A stretch of 24,042 nt of DNA from CAYLOC01 sp964385195 (GTDB lineage Bacteria; Actinomycetota; Actinomycetes; Propionibacteriales; Nocardioidaceae). A model generated the notes under the pieces. The model saw only the letters and a program-made list of their open reading frames with translations. It did no database searches and was not told the DNA's origin. The translations under genes and the position numbers were made by a program. Positions within the stretch are counted from its first letter, which is position 1. The number at the start of each line of letters is the position of its first letter. Shown piece by piece: positions 1 through 7,553 of the stretch. The stretch is from NCBI GenBank assembly GCA_964385195.1, contig CAYLOC010000024.1, forward strand, positions 1-24,042, written 5' to 3'.

Positions 1-2
1 AT

Positions 3-965
3 TTTCCCGACGCGAGCTTCTCGCCGGTGGCACTCCCCGCCCCGTTCCCCTCCCCGGCCGACCCCGGGTGGGCGGCGGTCACGGCACTCACCGCGCCCCG
101 AACCAGCTCCGTGGTGTGGCACCCGGCGTACGAGGCGGGGCAGTGGGAGTTCCTGGGCTCCGGTGTCACCCCGGAGCACTTGCGGATCGCGCTCCCCGGC
201 GGGCGGTCCCCCGTGCAGGACCTCACCGCCGGTGTGGGCCGGCGCCGCGCGGACATGATGGTCGAGCGGTTCGACCGGTTCCTGACCGCTCCCTACAGTC
301 GCGGATGCGCGCAGGTCTATGCGGGATTCCTCGGATCCCTCGTCCGTACCCGTGCAGCGGCGCTGCGATGGCTGGTGGCCGCGGTCGCGGACCGGTGGTC
401 CCGTCCGGCGCGGCTGTCGAGTTTCGCCGGCGGATCGGCGTACCCCCTCACGAGCCTGACCCAGGACCTGCTCAAGGCGGGCACTGCGGTCGAGCAGGTC
501 ACCCTGGTCGACCGCGATCCGCTCGCCCTGGGGATCGGGCGGGCCGTGGCGGAGCGCGCGGGTCTGGACTGTGCCCTCGATGCGGTCCGGCACAACGTGA
601 TCAGCGAACAGCGGCGCGGGGTGGGTTCCTTGCATGCCGCCCTCGGCTGGCACCAGCAGAGCGTGATCGAGGCGCTCGACCTCGTGGAGCAGTTGCCCGA
701 CCCCGCCGCGAGCACGGTCCTGCGCAAGGCGGGGGAAGTCCTTGCTCCCGGCGGAGTCCTGGTGTTCGCGAACCTGCTGCCACACGGTACGGCGAGTGAG
801 CACCGACCGCACGACCTGCCCTGGACCACGACGGTGCCACGCTCGCCGGACCAGGTGCTGGAGGTGGTGCGAGCCGCGGGGTTCCTGCCCCGGCAGTGCC
901 ACATCGTCATCCCGTCAGGCGCCGCCTGCGACCAGATCGTGCTCATCGACACCGCCCGGTCATAG
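3..965 (+). CDS. Class I SAM-dependent methyltransferase-like protein, 5' end not certain
   Basis: The reading frame is open to the left edge of the window. The first in-window start is GTG at 27, with no clear Shine-Dalgarno sequence, so the true start is probably outside. From that GTG the protein has 312 residues. The middle looks like the Rossmann core of a class I methyltransferase: a glycine-containing strand-loop (SSFAGGSAYPL, about residues 130-140) followed some 25 residues later by an acidic strand end, VTLVDRDPLAL, which in this fold binds the ribose of SAM. A later segment, GEVLAPGGVLVFANLLP, resembles the usual strand 5 with its 'L.PGG.L' turn. The fold assignment rests on these motifs only; the substrate is unknown. 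The C-terminus (IVLIDTARS) ends in a strand as expected. The gene ends 58 bases before the GNAT gene on the same strand and looks accessory relative to the conserved block to the right. Confidence 0.6.
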   Translation, partial: FPDASFSPVALPAPFPSPADPGWAAVTALTAPRTSSVVWHPAYEAGQWEFLGSGVTPEHLRIALPGGRSPVQDLTAGVGRRRADMMVERFDRFLTAPYSRGCAQVYAGFLGSLVRTRAAALRWLVAAVADRWSRPARLSSFAGGSAYPLTSLTQDLLKAGTAVEQVTLVDRDPLALGIGRAVAERAGLDCALDAVRHNVISEQRRGVGSLHAALGWHQQSVIEALDLVEQLPDPAASTVLRKAGEVLAPGGVLVFANLLPHGTASEHRPHDLPWTTTVPRSPDQVLEVVRAAGFLPRQCHIVIPSGAACDQIVLIDTARS

Positions 966-1023
966 CCGAGGGAGCCCGGAAATTCGGGTGCGCGGATCCC
1001 TGGCCACGCCGTAGTGTCCGGGC

Positions 1024-1482
1024 ATGGCTTCGACTCCGTTCGTCCCTGCTGGCTTCGAGCCGCCGACAACGCTTGTGACCGAGCAGTTCCGTCTGGAACC
1101 GCTCGGCCCGCAGCACAACGAGGCCGACCATGCGGCCTGGATGTCCAGCATCGAGCACATCCGGTCGACGCCGGGGTACCCCGACGGCGACTGGCCACCA
1201 CTGACCGGAATGTCACTGGAGGACAACCACCGTGACCTGCGGCGGCATGCGGCCGACTTCACCGCCCGGACCGGGTTCACGTTCACGGTGTTGGACCCAG
1301 CCGACGGCGACGTCATCGGCTGCGTCTACCTGTATCCCACGGCGGCAGAGGACGTCGACGTCACGATCCAGTCGTGGGTGCGGGCCGACAGGGCCGACCT
1401 CGACACCCCGCTGGCCGACGCCGTCGCAGCGTGGGTGACGACCGCGTGGCCGTGGGAGCGGGTGGACACCTGCGGCCGCTGA
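1024..1482 (+). CDS. GNAT family N-acetyltransferase
   Basis: This 152-residue protein has the size and layout of a single-domain GNAT enzyme, which moves acetyl from acetyl-CoA to an amine. Recognisable pieces are the N-terminal strand (TEQFRLEPLGPQHNEADHAAW), the central strand pair FTFTVLDPADGDVIGCVYLYP (residues about 89-109; the 'G.V.GC.YLYP' turn is typical of actinobacterial members), and VTIQSWVRADRADLD, where the acetyl-CoA-binding strand and helix usually lie. The classical Q/RxxGxG/A pyrophosphate loop is not evident, so activity is uncertain. The start is ATG at 1024, and no better upstream start is visible. The gene converges on the helix-turn-helix gene with an 18-base gap. The substrate cannot be read from the sequence. 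Confidence 0.72.
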   Translation: MASTPFVPAGFEPPTTLVTEQFRLEPLGPQHNEADHAAWMSSIEHIRSTPGYPDGDWPPLTGMSLEDNHRDLRRHAADFTARTGFTFTVLDPADGDVIGCVYLYPTAAEDVDVTIQSWVRADRADLDTPLADAVAAWVTTAWPWERVDTCGR

Positions 1483-1500
1483 CCCGGCCCGCGCGGCGGA

Positions 1501-3081
1501 TCACCGCTCGGTGGCGGCGCGCACCAGGTAGTCCGGCAGGTCCAGCCACCACTGCCGTGCGGCTTCCCATGCCTCCAGGGCTGGTCCTGCGCCGGTGGCT
1601 GCTGGCATGCGGTCACGCGCTCCGTGCATACCCAGCGCGTACGCCCACCCTCGTAGCAACCGCTCGGGGGGCGGCTGGTCCGGCCCGGTGAGCACCGCAC
1701 GGACGGCGTCGCCCACCCGGCGTACGACCTCCTCGGTCTCGTGGTCGTCCAGGTCGCGGCAGTTGCCGAGCACGAACGCCGCCTCCGCCGCGACATGCTC
1801 CGCGCCTCCGTTTGCCGACGGCGTCCGCGTCGCCAGGTCCAGCAGCATCGGCGCCTGGTCCGAGGGCGGAAGGAAGCTGAGCACGCTCATCGCCTCATGC
1901 ACGACCGCCTCGTCGTTGCGGCGCAGCGCCCGGTGCAGCTCCTCGACGTACGCCGCTCCGACAGCCGCTCCCAGCGGGAGCAGCATCAGCATCTCCAGTG
2001 CATCAGCACGCCGTTCGTCGTTGGTCTCGACGGTGATGAAGTCCAGGAGGTGCAGCAGGTGGGGCTCCTCCTCCAACGACGTCCCGAGCCGTTTCTCGAC
2101 ATGTCGGGCGACCCGGGAGCGCAGCCCGGAGAGCCGCTCGGCGGGAAGCGGGCCGTCTCCGGTGACGATCGAGGCGATGGCGAGGTCGTTCTCCTCCTGC
2201 ACGAGCCCGGCAGCGATCCGGCGCCGCGCGTCCGGGGTCAGCGCCACCAACACGTCGGCCGCACTCCGCCGGGTGCGATAGGGAAGGGACTGGTCACGGC
2301 AACAGCGCAGCGCCACCTGGGCGATCTCCACCGCCGCCTCCGGATCGACCTGCTTGCGGCGGAGCTTCGCAGCGGCGGCGAACATTGCCGACCACAAGGC
2401 GTCGGTGTTCACCGGGTCCTGCGCTGCCCGCAGCAGGACCGACATCGCCGCAGGATCGTCGCTGAACTGCAGCAGCGCGGTCACCTCGCTGTAGATCTGG
2501 GACGCCGGATCGGTCAGCACCTCCTCGACCAGCCGGACGACGTACTTCGCCGCCGACGGATGACCGGCCAGGCGCGCCATCGACTCCAACCGCTGCAGGT
2601 ACGGAAGGCCGACGCTGATGCTCATCTCGCGCATACCGCGCCGGAGCAGGGTGCGCCACTGGTCCGGGAGCAGGACCACGACCGGGAGATCCCCCAGCAG
2701 CGCGGTGAGCCGGTCCCAGTCCCCACCGGTCATGGCCTCCTGGCTCACCGCGGTCTCGAGACCGGCGACGGCGGTGGCGACAGGGTCGGCAGGCATCGGC
2801 CGATGGAGGAAGGACGTCGCAGACACCGGCCGCTCCGCGCGGGCCATCACGTCGAGCGCGGTGACGAGCTGGCCGTCGCGATACCCGCACACCGCCTCAT
2901 AGCGACGGACCAGGTCATAGGAGGGCGGTGTCGACCCGTTCTCCCAGCGACTGACCTGGGAGCGATGCACGGCGGGTGCGGCCGCGCCGCCGTCGGCGAA
3001 CGCGGCGGCCGTGCGCCACGCCGGGTCGCCGCAGTAGCGGCGGGCGGAGCGCAGCACCCATTCCGGCGGGACCAGAGTCAT
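1501..3081 (-). CDS. XRE-type helix-turn-helix protein with long helical (HEAT-like) C-terminal region
   Basis: The open frame extends upstream into the neighbouring tRNA, so I place the start at the internal ATG at 3081, giving 526 residues beginning MTLVPPEWVL. Residues about 20-75 look like a lambda-repressor/XRE DNA-binding domain, with the recognition-helix signature SQVSRWENGSTPPSYDLVRRYE. The rest is a long alpha-helical stretch of short repeated helix pairs (for example AMSVLLRAAQDP, EAVVHEAMSVLSFLPPSD, AEAAFVLGNCRDLDD). This resembles HEAT or TPR-type solenoids, though I cannot assign a family. Proteins of this build are common in Streptomyces and relatives and are mostly uncharacterised. 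I infer a regulator or scaffold, probably single-gene. It is transcribed leftwards and lies 66 bases downstream of the tRNA on the same strand. No convincing ribosome binding site precedes the ATG. Confidence 0.7.
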   Translation of the reverse strand: MTLVPPEWVLRSARRYCGDPAWRTAAAFADGGAAAPAVHRSQVSRWENGSTPPSYDLVRRYEAVCGYRDGQLVTALDVMARAERPVSATSFLHRPMPADPVATAVAGLETAVSQEAMTGGDWDRLTALLGDLPVVVLLPDQWRTLLRRGMREMSISVGLPYLQRLESMARLAGHPSAAKYVVRLVEEVLTDPASQIYSEVTALLQFSDDPAAMSVLLRAAQDPVNTDALWSAMFAAAAKLRRKQVDPEAAVEIAQVALRCCRDQSLPYRTRRSAADVLVALTPDARRRIAAGLVQEENDLAIASIVTGDGPLPAERLSGLRSRVARHVEKRLGTSLEEEPHLLHLLDFITVETNDERRADALEMLMLLPLGAAVGAAYVEELHRALRRNDEAVVHEAMSVLSFLPPSDQAPMLLDLATRTPSANGGAEHVAAEAAFVLGNCRDLDDHETEEVVRRVGDAVRAVLTGPDQPPPERLLRGWAYALGMHGARDRMPAATGAGPALEAWEAARQWWLDLPDYLVRAATER

Positions 3082-3147
3082 AGCCGCATGCTGGCATCCG
3101 CGACCGACACTGCGCGCGGTTTCGAGACAATCGCGGACCCGGGCGGG

Positions 3148-3221
3148 TGCCCCCGGTGGGACTCGAACCCACACTGAGCGCCTTTTAAGGGTGCGTCCTC
3201 TACCAGTTGGGATACGGGGGC
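3148..3221 (-). tRNA. tRNA with apparent UAA anticodon (Leu-type) but short variable loop
   Basis: Read on the minus strand, a 74-nt cloverleaf can be drawn. The acceptor stem GCCCCCG/CGGGGGC is perfect (7 bp), and the T arm GTGGG-TTCGAGT-CCCAC is perfect. The D arm has a 3-bp stem TCC/GGA with GG in the loop. The anticodon stem GCACC/GGCGC has one A-C mismatch and loop CTTAAAA. With U33 in place, the anticodon is UAA, which reads the leucine codon UUA. A73 is the discriminator base, and CCA is not encoded (ACC then C). The variable region is only 5 nt, whereas normal bacterial tRNA-Leu has a long variable arm. A lysine tRNA is the main alternative, but CUU or UUU does not follow a U33 here. 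A weak -10-like TAGGAT sits about 9 bases upstream (3231-3236). The tRNA lies between ndh and the helix-turn-helix gene, all on the same strand. Confidence 0.72.
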
Positions 3222-3253
3222 TGTCCCGACATCCTACGATCCGCTCCGCAGCG

Positions 3254-4546
3254 TCAGGAGTTGGCGCGGTCGAACTCGTCCCGTGGATGGTGCAGGCTGC
3301 CCAGCGAGACGACGTCCCGACGGAAGAACAGCGCCGTCGTCCAGTCGAACACCACGCGAACCTTCTTGTTGAACGTGGGGAGCCGGCTCATGTGGTACGT
3401 CCGGTGCATGAACCACGCCGGCCAGCCGCGCAGCTTCACGCCGTAGACCTGGGCCACTCCCTTGTACAGCCCGAGGCTGGCCACCGACCCGGCGTACTTG
3501 TGCCGGTACTCCACCAGCGGCTCCCCGCGCAGGTGGCGGACCAGGTTCGCGCCGAGCAGCCGTGCCTGCCGTACGGCGTGCTGGGCGTTCGGGGCGCACC
3601 GGGTTCCGGGGGCGGTGAGGTCGGGCACCGCCGCGTTGTCGCCCGCGGTCCACACGTGGGCCGCGCCGTCGACCCGCAGGTCCGGGCGGGCGCGGATCCG
3701 GCCGTGTCCGTCCAGCGGCAGGCGGCTCGCCGTCACCACCGGGTTGGCCTTGACACCGGCGGTCCACACGATGGTGTCGGCGTCGAACTCATCGCCGTCG
3801 GAGAGCACCACATGGTGGTCGGTGCAGGAGTCCAGCTTGGTACCGAGCCGGATGTCGATACCCCGCGCGCGGAGCCGCTTGACCGTGTACCGTCCCAGGT
3901 CCGCACCGACCTCGGGCAGGATCCGGTCGGCCATCTCCACCAGCACGAACCGCAGCTCCCCCTCCCGGATGCGGGGGTAGTAGCGGCTGGCGAACCGGGC
4001 CATGTCCTCGATCTCGGCCAGCGCCTCCACACCGGCGTACCCGCCGCCGACGAAGCAGAACGTCAGGGCCGCCGCGCGCGTGGCGGGATCCTGGACGGAG
4101 TCGGCGATGTCCAGCCGGTCCAGGACGTGGTTCCGCAGCGCGATGGCCTCCTCGATCTGGTGGAAGGCCATCGCGTGCTCGGCCAGTCCGGGGATGGGCA
4201 GGGTACGCGAGATCGAGCCGAGCGCGACCACGAGCTCGTCGTAGGCGAGGTCATAGGCAGCGCCCTCGGGAGGCTGCACCCGCACCACCCGCCGTTCGGC
4301 GTCGACGTCGGTGACCCGGGCAGTGACCACCGCACACCTCGGAAGGGTCTTGCGCAGCGGGACGACGACGTGCCGTGGCTCCAGGCTGCCCGCAGCCGCC
4401 TCGGGGAGGAACGGCTGGTAGGTCATCGACGAGCGCGGGTCGATGACGGTGACCCGCGCCTCCCCGCGGCGCAGCCGCTTCTGCAGCTCATGGGCGGTAT
4501 ACATCCCGACGTATCCGCCGCCGGCGATCACGATGTGCGGTGCCAT
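3254..4546 (-). CDS. ndh: Type II NADH dehydrogenase (NDH-2), FAD-dependent
   Basis: NDH-2 oxidises NADH and passes electrons through FAD to menaquinone without pumping protons; it is a peripheral membrane enzyme of the cytoplasmic face. I choose ATG 4546 (430 residues, MAPHIVIAGGG) over an upstream ATG at 4606, because a strong GGGAGG lies 6 bases upstream and the FAD motif begins right after it. The FAD-binding GGGYVG is at residues 9-14 and the NADH-binding GGGYAG at about 167-172. The 'WTAGVKANPVV' and 'VWTAGDNAAVPD' segments are typical of this family. The C-terminus (GWPAWFMHRTYHMSRLPTFNKK and the following helix) matches the amphipathic membrane anchor. It is a single gene, and a Rex-type palindrome overlaps its likely promoter. 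Function is well supported by family motifs; a related quinone oxidoreductase is a minor alternative. Confidence 0.92.
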   Translation of the reverse strand: MAPHIVIAGGGYVGMYTAHELQKRLRRGEARVTVIDPRSSMTYQPFLPEAAAGSLEPRHVVVPLRKTLPRCAVVTARVTDVDAERRVVRVQPPEGAAYDLAYDELVVALGSISRTLPIPGLAEHAMAFHQIEEAIALRNHVLDRLDIADSVQDPATRAAALTFCFVGGGYAGVEALAEIEDMARFASRYYPRIREGELRFVLVEMADRILPEVGADLGRYTVKRLRARGIDIRLGTKLDSCTDHHVVLSDGDEFDADTIVWTAGVKANPVVTASRLPLDGHGRIRARPDLRVDGAAHVWTAGDNAAVPDLTAPGTRCAPNAQHAVRQARLLGANLVRHLRGEPLVEYRHKYAGSVASLGLYKGVAQVYGVKLRGWPAWFMHRTYHMSRLPTFNKKVRVVFDWTTALFFRRDVVSLGSLHHPRDEFDRANS

Positions 4547-4578
4547 GGCGAGCCTCCCATCCCGGATTCCCTGCTTCG

Positions 4579-4608
4579 ATGGTAGGCATCTTGTGAAACT
4601 CTTCACAA
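4579..4608 (-). promoter_or_regulatory. Candidate ndh promoter overlapping the Rex operator
   Basis: On the minus strand TTGTGA (4608-4603) and TACCAT (4584-4579) are separated by 18 bases. Each matches the sigma-70-type -35 and -10 consensus at four of six positions. The -35 would lie inside the Rex palindrome, which is the usual geometry for repression. The predicted leader would be about 25-30 bases. Confidence 0.45.
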
Positions 4609-4609
4609 G
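4590..4609 (-). promoter_or_regulatory. Rex-type redox operator upstream of ndh
   Basis: A perfect palindrome, CTTGTGAA-N4-TTCACAAG, lies 44-63 bases upstream of the ndh start. It fits the published Rex operator consensus TTGTGAA-N4-TTCACAA (in Streptomyces TGTGAACNNNTTCACA). Rex represses respiratory genes when NADH is low relative to NAD+ and is released by NADH. The site contains the last codon and TGA stop of the upstream udgB gene. Rex itself is not in this window, so the regulator is inferred from the site. Confidence 0.85.
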
Positions 4610-5481
4610 GCTTGATGGGCGACCTCACATGCGTCGCTGAACACACCGTCGATCATGGCCTCGGTGAGCCGGCCGGTGAACGTGTTCTGCTGGCTGGGAT
4701 GGAAGCAGCCGAGTACGGCGAGGGGCGGGTCGCCGGCGGCCCGACCGGCCAGGTCCACCCGCGTCCGGTGGCCGAACTTCGGGCGTGGACGCGGAACCTC
4801 ATATCCGGCACGCGCCAGCGCCTTCAGCGCCGCCAGCCACCCGAACGACCCCAGACAGACCACTGCCCGCACCCAGGGCAGCACCATCGCCAGCTCCGCG
4901 TCCAGCCATGGTGCACAGGTGTCCCGCTCGACCGTGGTCGGCTTGTTCCCCGGCGGGGCGCAGCGGACCGCAGCCACCATCCTGGTGTCGAGCAGCTGCT
5001 GCCCGTCACCGGCATGGGTGCTGGTCGGACGGGTGGCCAGACCGACCCGGTGCAACGAGGCGAACAGCCAGTCGCCGGACCGGTCGCCGGTAAAGATCCG
5101 GCCGGTCCGGTTGCCGCCGTTGGCCGCCGGAGCGAGACCCACGATCAGCACCCGCGGGTGCGCGCTCCCCCACCCGGCGATCGGCCGGCCCCAGTACGGC
5201 TCACCCGCGAAGGACTTGCGCTTCTCCACCGCCACCTGCTCCCGCCAGGAAACCAGCCGGGGGCACGCCGCGCACACCGACACCCGGGCGTCGAGCTCGG
5301 CCAGGTCCGCCGAACCCGCGGCCAGCGCGGCGACGTCGTCGCCATCGTGCGCCACCGGCGTACCCGACACCGCGGGGTCATCCGGCCACCCCGTCCCCGG
5401 CAGCACCGGGCTGGGGAACAGCCGGCCCGTGACCGGGTGCGCCAGCATGCGCCCATCACGATTCGTCCGACTGTCGCTCAC
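4603..5481 (-). CDS. udgB: Family 5 (UdgB-type) uracil-DNA glycosylase with 4Fe-4S cluster
   Basis: The enzyme removes uracil (and often hypoxanthine or ethenocytosine) from DNA in base excision repair. It has 292 residues. Four cysteines at C70, C73, C174 and C189 have the spacing of the 4Fe-4S cluster of family 4/5 enzymes. Motif 1, GLAPAANGGNRTG (115-127), has alanine where other families carry the water-activating acidic or polar residue, a hallmark of family 5. Motif 2, HPSQQNTFTGRLT, begins at H261. It resembles M. tuberculosis Rv1259. The GTG start at 5481 overlaps the ppx stop as GTGA, so the two genes are probably translationally coupled. Its stop codon lies inside the Rex palindrome of ndh. 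The N-terminal 60 residues are low in conserved features, and a later start is possible. Confidence 0.88.
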   Translation of the reverse strand: MSDSRTNRDGRMLAHPVTGRLFPSPVLPGTGWPDDPAVSGTPVAHDGDDVAALAAGSADLAELDARVSVCAACPRLVSWREQVAVEKRKSFAGEPYWGRPIAGWGSAHPRVLIVGLAPAANGGNRTGRIFTGDRSGDWLFASLHRVGLATRPTSTHAGDGQQLLDTRMVAAVRCAPPGNKPTTVERDTCAPWLDAELAMVLPWVRAVVCLGSFGWLAALKALARAGYEVPRPRPKFGHRTRVDLAGRAAGDPPLAVLGCFHPSQQNTFTGRLTEAMIDGVFSDACEVAHQAL

Positions 5482-6437
5482 GAGGACGACCTCGGCGGGG
5501 TCGGACGAACCAGAGACCAGGCGATCCCGTGCAGGATGTCGTGGGTGGAGACCAGCAGCTCGGGTACGTCGACCTGCCGCAGCACCGCCGCGAGGACCAG
5601 GGCGCCGGCCCCGATCACGTCGGCCCGGTCCGGCTGCATGAACGGCAGCGCCCGGCGCTGGGCGACGGTCATCGCGACGATCTCCTCCACCGCGGTGAGC
5701 ACGGCGCCGCGCGGGAGCCGGGCGTGGCTGACCCGGTCACGGTCGTAGCCGGGCAGGTCGAGCACGAACGCGGCCATCGTGGTGACCGTGCCGGCGACGC
5801 CGACCAGGGTGCCGGCCGCCGACAGCGGCAGGTCCACTGTGGCGAGCGCCGTGTCCAGGTCCGCTTCGGTGGCGGCTATCTCATCGGCGGTGGGCGGGTC
5901 ACTGTGCAGGTGTCGCTCGTGGAGCCGCACCGACCCGACCGCGAGCGACCGTCCGCGCACGGCCGCGTCGGGAGTGGGCCGCATCACCAGCTCGGTCGAC
6001 CCCCCGCCGATATCGACGACCACCACCGGTTCTGCGACCTGGCCGGCCCGCCACAGTTCCCGGGTGACGCCGTCGTAGGAGAGCCGGGCCTCCTCGTCCC
6101 CGGTGATCACCTCCGGCTCGACCCCGACGCGCTGCCGGACGCCGGCGGTGAACTCCGCCCGGTTCGCGACGTCCCGCGCCGCCGAGGTGGCCACCATCCG
6201 GATGGCGTCCACGTCCAGGTGGCCGAGGACGTCGGCGTACTGCTCCAGGCAGGTGAACGTGCGTTGCAACGCGGCCGCAGCGAAGACTCCGGTCCGGTCG
6301 ACGTCCTGGCCGAGCCGCACGATCGTCGTACGCCGGTCCACCTCAGTGGCGCGACCGGTGGCGGGGTCGAGGTCGGTGACCAGCAGCCGCAGCGTGTTCG
6401 TGCCGCAGTCGATCGCCGCCACCCGGCGGGTGCTCAC
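5478..6437 (-). CDS. ppx: Ppx/GppA family phosphatase (exopolyphosphatase)
   Basis: This family hydrolyses inorganic polyphosphate from its ends and/or the 5' phosphate of pppGpp. I take GTG 6437 as the start (319 residues, beginning STRRVAAIDCGTN after the initiator), because the first phosphate-binding loop follows immediately and a GAGGG lies just upstream; the frame is open to 6518. The actin-like ATPase fold is shown by AAIDCGTNTLRLLV near the N-terminus and VVVVDIGGGSTELVM in the middle. The length of about 320 is that of the short actinobacterial proteins, which lack the C-terminal HD domain of E. coli Ppx. It lies 7 bases after the DUF501 gene and overlaps udgB. The position after eno-ftsB-DUF501 corresponds to M. 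tuberculosis ppx2 (Rv1026). Confidence 0.87.
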   Translation of the reverse strand: MSTRRVAAIDCGTNTLRLLVTDLDPATGRATEVDRRTTIVRLGQDVDRTGVFAAAALQRTFTCLEQYADVLGHLDVDAIRMVATSAARDVANRAEFTAGVRQRVGVEPEVITGDEEARLSYDGVTRELWRAGQVAEPVVVVDIGGGSTELVMRPTPDAAVRGRSLAVGSVRLHERHLHSDPPTADEIAATEADLDTALATVDLPLSAAGTLVGVAGTVTTMAAFVLDLPGYDRDRVSHARLPRGAVLTAVEEIVAMTVAQRRALPFMQPDRADVIGAGALVLAAVLRQVDVPELLVSTHDILHGIAWSLVRPTPPRSSS

Positions 6438-6444
6438 GATGCCC

Positions 6445-6957
6445 TCATCCGGCGGGCTTCCCGGACACGCAGGATCCCTCCTGGCCCCAGTCCGGAAGCG
6501 CCGCAAGCGTCTCGTCACCGAGCGGGTTGACTCCGGGGCCGGCCGCCAGCGCGTGCGCGGCCAACGCGTGCAGGCACTTGACCCGGCCCGGCATCCCGCC
6601 GGCAGTGACGCCGCTGATCTCGGGCACCTCGCCGTATCGTGCCCGGTCGGACAGGTAGCGGGAGTGTGCGGCGCGCTGCCCGGTCGCGAGGTCGGTGTCG
6701 TCGCGCAGCCGCTGCTCCATCACGCGCATGAGCCCGCCGGCCTCAAGTGTGCCGATCGCCGACGCGGCACGGGGACAGGTCAGGTAGTAGTGCGTGGGGA
6801 ACGGTGAGCCGTCCGGCAGCCGGGGGGCGGTGGCAACGACGTCCGGGAGGCCGCAGGTACACCGGTGCGCGACTCCGACCACGCCGCGGGGGGCACGGCC
6901 CAGCTGCGCCTCGACGGCGGCGAGGTCGGCAGCGCTCAGCGGCCGGTCGGCGGTCAC
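6445..6957 (-). CDS. DUF501 family protein
   Basis: This 170-residue protein begins at GTG 6957, overlapping the ftsB stop as GTGA. Longer upstream frames are only the shadow of ftsB. It is the conserved actinobacterial DUF501 protein found between ftsB and ppx (M. tuberculosis Rv1025). Recognisable blocks are VEAQLGRAPRGVVGVAHRC, CGLPDVVATAPRLPDGSPFP, THYYLTCPRAASAIGTLEA and the C-terminal GGMPGRVKCLHALAAHALA. The cysteines at 'HRCTCGLP', 'YLTCP' and 'VKCLHAL', with the nearby histidines, could form a metal site; this is inference. The function is unknown. Its invariable company with ftsB and eno suggests a role tied to growth or the envelope, but that is only guilt by association. Confidence 0.87.
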   Translation of the reverse strand: MTADRPLSAADLAAVEAQLGRAPRGVVGVAHRCTCGLPDVVATAPRLPDGSPFPTHYYLTCPRAASAIGTLEAGGLMRVMEQRLRDDTDLATGQRAAHSRYLSDRARYGEVPEISGVTAGGMPGRVKCLHALAAHALAAGPGVNPLGDETLAALPDWGQEGSCVSGKPAG

Positions 6958-7550
6958 TGCGGGGGCTTGATCTTTTCCGGCGGCCGGTGGTCGGGCTTGA
7001 GCTGCTCCTGCTTGCGCTGGCGCTCGGCCGCGAGCTGCGCGTCGGTCTTCCCGGCCCGGCGCATGCTCTCCAGCGCCGGCTGCCACCACTCCGCCTCGGC
7101 GGTGGGGTGGGTGGCCTTCGGGGTGGTGAGGGAGTCGGTCCCGTGCTGCCACACCTTGCCGTTCTTGCCGATGACGCGGTACCCGGTCTCCCCCGGCATC
7201 AGCCACCCGAAGCGCAGCCGCGCCTGGGACTTGATGTAGGCGGGGTCGTGCCACCGCCGCTTCTGCTGCTTCAGGTCCGCGATCGAGGCCTTGCTCTCGG
7301 CGATCTGCGCGTGCAGCGTGTTGACCTCCTCGTGCTGCCGCATCCAGGCCCGGATGCTGGAGGCGTAGGACACCGCAAGTACGGCGAGGACCAGCAGCAG
7401 GACCGCCGCCCGTTTGGTGAACTTCGACCGGGTGCGCTCGGGCACCGGAGCGTCGGGCGCTGACGGGACTCGGGTCGTACGCCGGCGTGGCCTTCTGCTG
7501 TGTCCGCGGCCGGGTCCGGAGGGCGCCGCGCCGCGTCCGCGCGCCGCCAT
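6954..7550 (-). CDS. ftsB: FtsB/DivIC-type septum formation initiator
   Basis: FtsB-like proteins are single-pass membrane components of the divisome that pair with FtsL and FtsQ through a periplasm-side coiled coil. This 198-residue protein has a basic, proline-rich cytoplasmic N-terminus (1-46), one transmembrane helix (about 48-66, AAVLLLVLAVLAVSYASS), and a coiled-coil segment (about 68-100, with HEEVNTLHAQIAESKASIAD). The conserved 'DPAYIKSQARLRFGWLMPGE' block follows at 102-121. A charged C-terminal tail, rich in Gln, Lys and Pro, extends beyond the usual family length. The ATG start at 7550 lies 3 bases after the eno stop, and the stop overlaps DUF501. The eno-ftsB-DUF501-ppx order is conserved in actinobacteria and supports the assignment. 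Confidence 0.88.
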   Translation of the reverse strand: MAARGRGAAPSGPGRGHSRRPRRRTTRVPSAPDAPVPERTRSKFTKRAAVLLLVLAVLAVSYASSIRAWMRQHEEVNTLHAQIAESKASIADLKQQKRRWHDPAYIKSQARLRFGWLMPGETGYRVIGKNGKVWQHGTDSLTTPKATHPTAEAEWWQPALESMRRAGKTDAQLAAERQRKQEQLKPDHRPPEKIKPPQ

Positions 7551-7553
7551 CGG

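Noticed and set aside
1741..3177. A 478-residue plus-strand open frame opposite the helix-turn-helix gene
   Set aside because: Its composition is rich in Arg, His and Gln without motifs, and it runs into the tRNA; the minus-strand frame has a clear XRE domain.
3148..3221. Assignment of the first tRNA as tRNA-Lys
   Set aside because: The acceptor resembles tRNA-Lys, but placing CUU or UUU as the anticodon would put C at position 33 or break the stem; UAA after U33 fits better.
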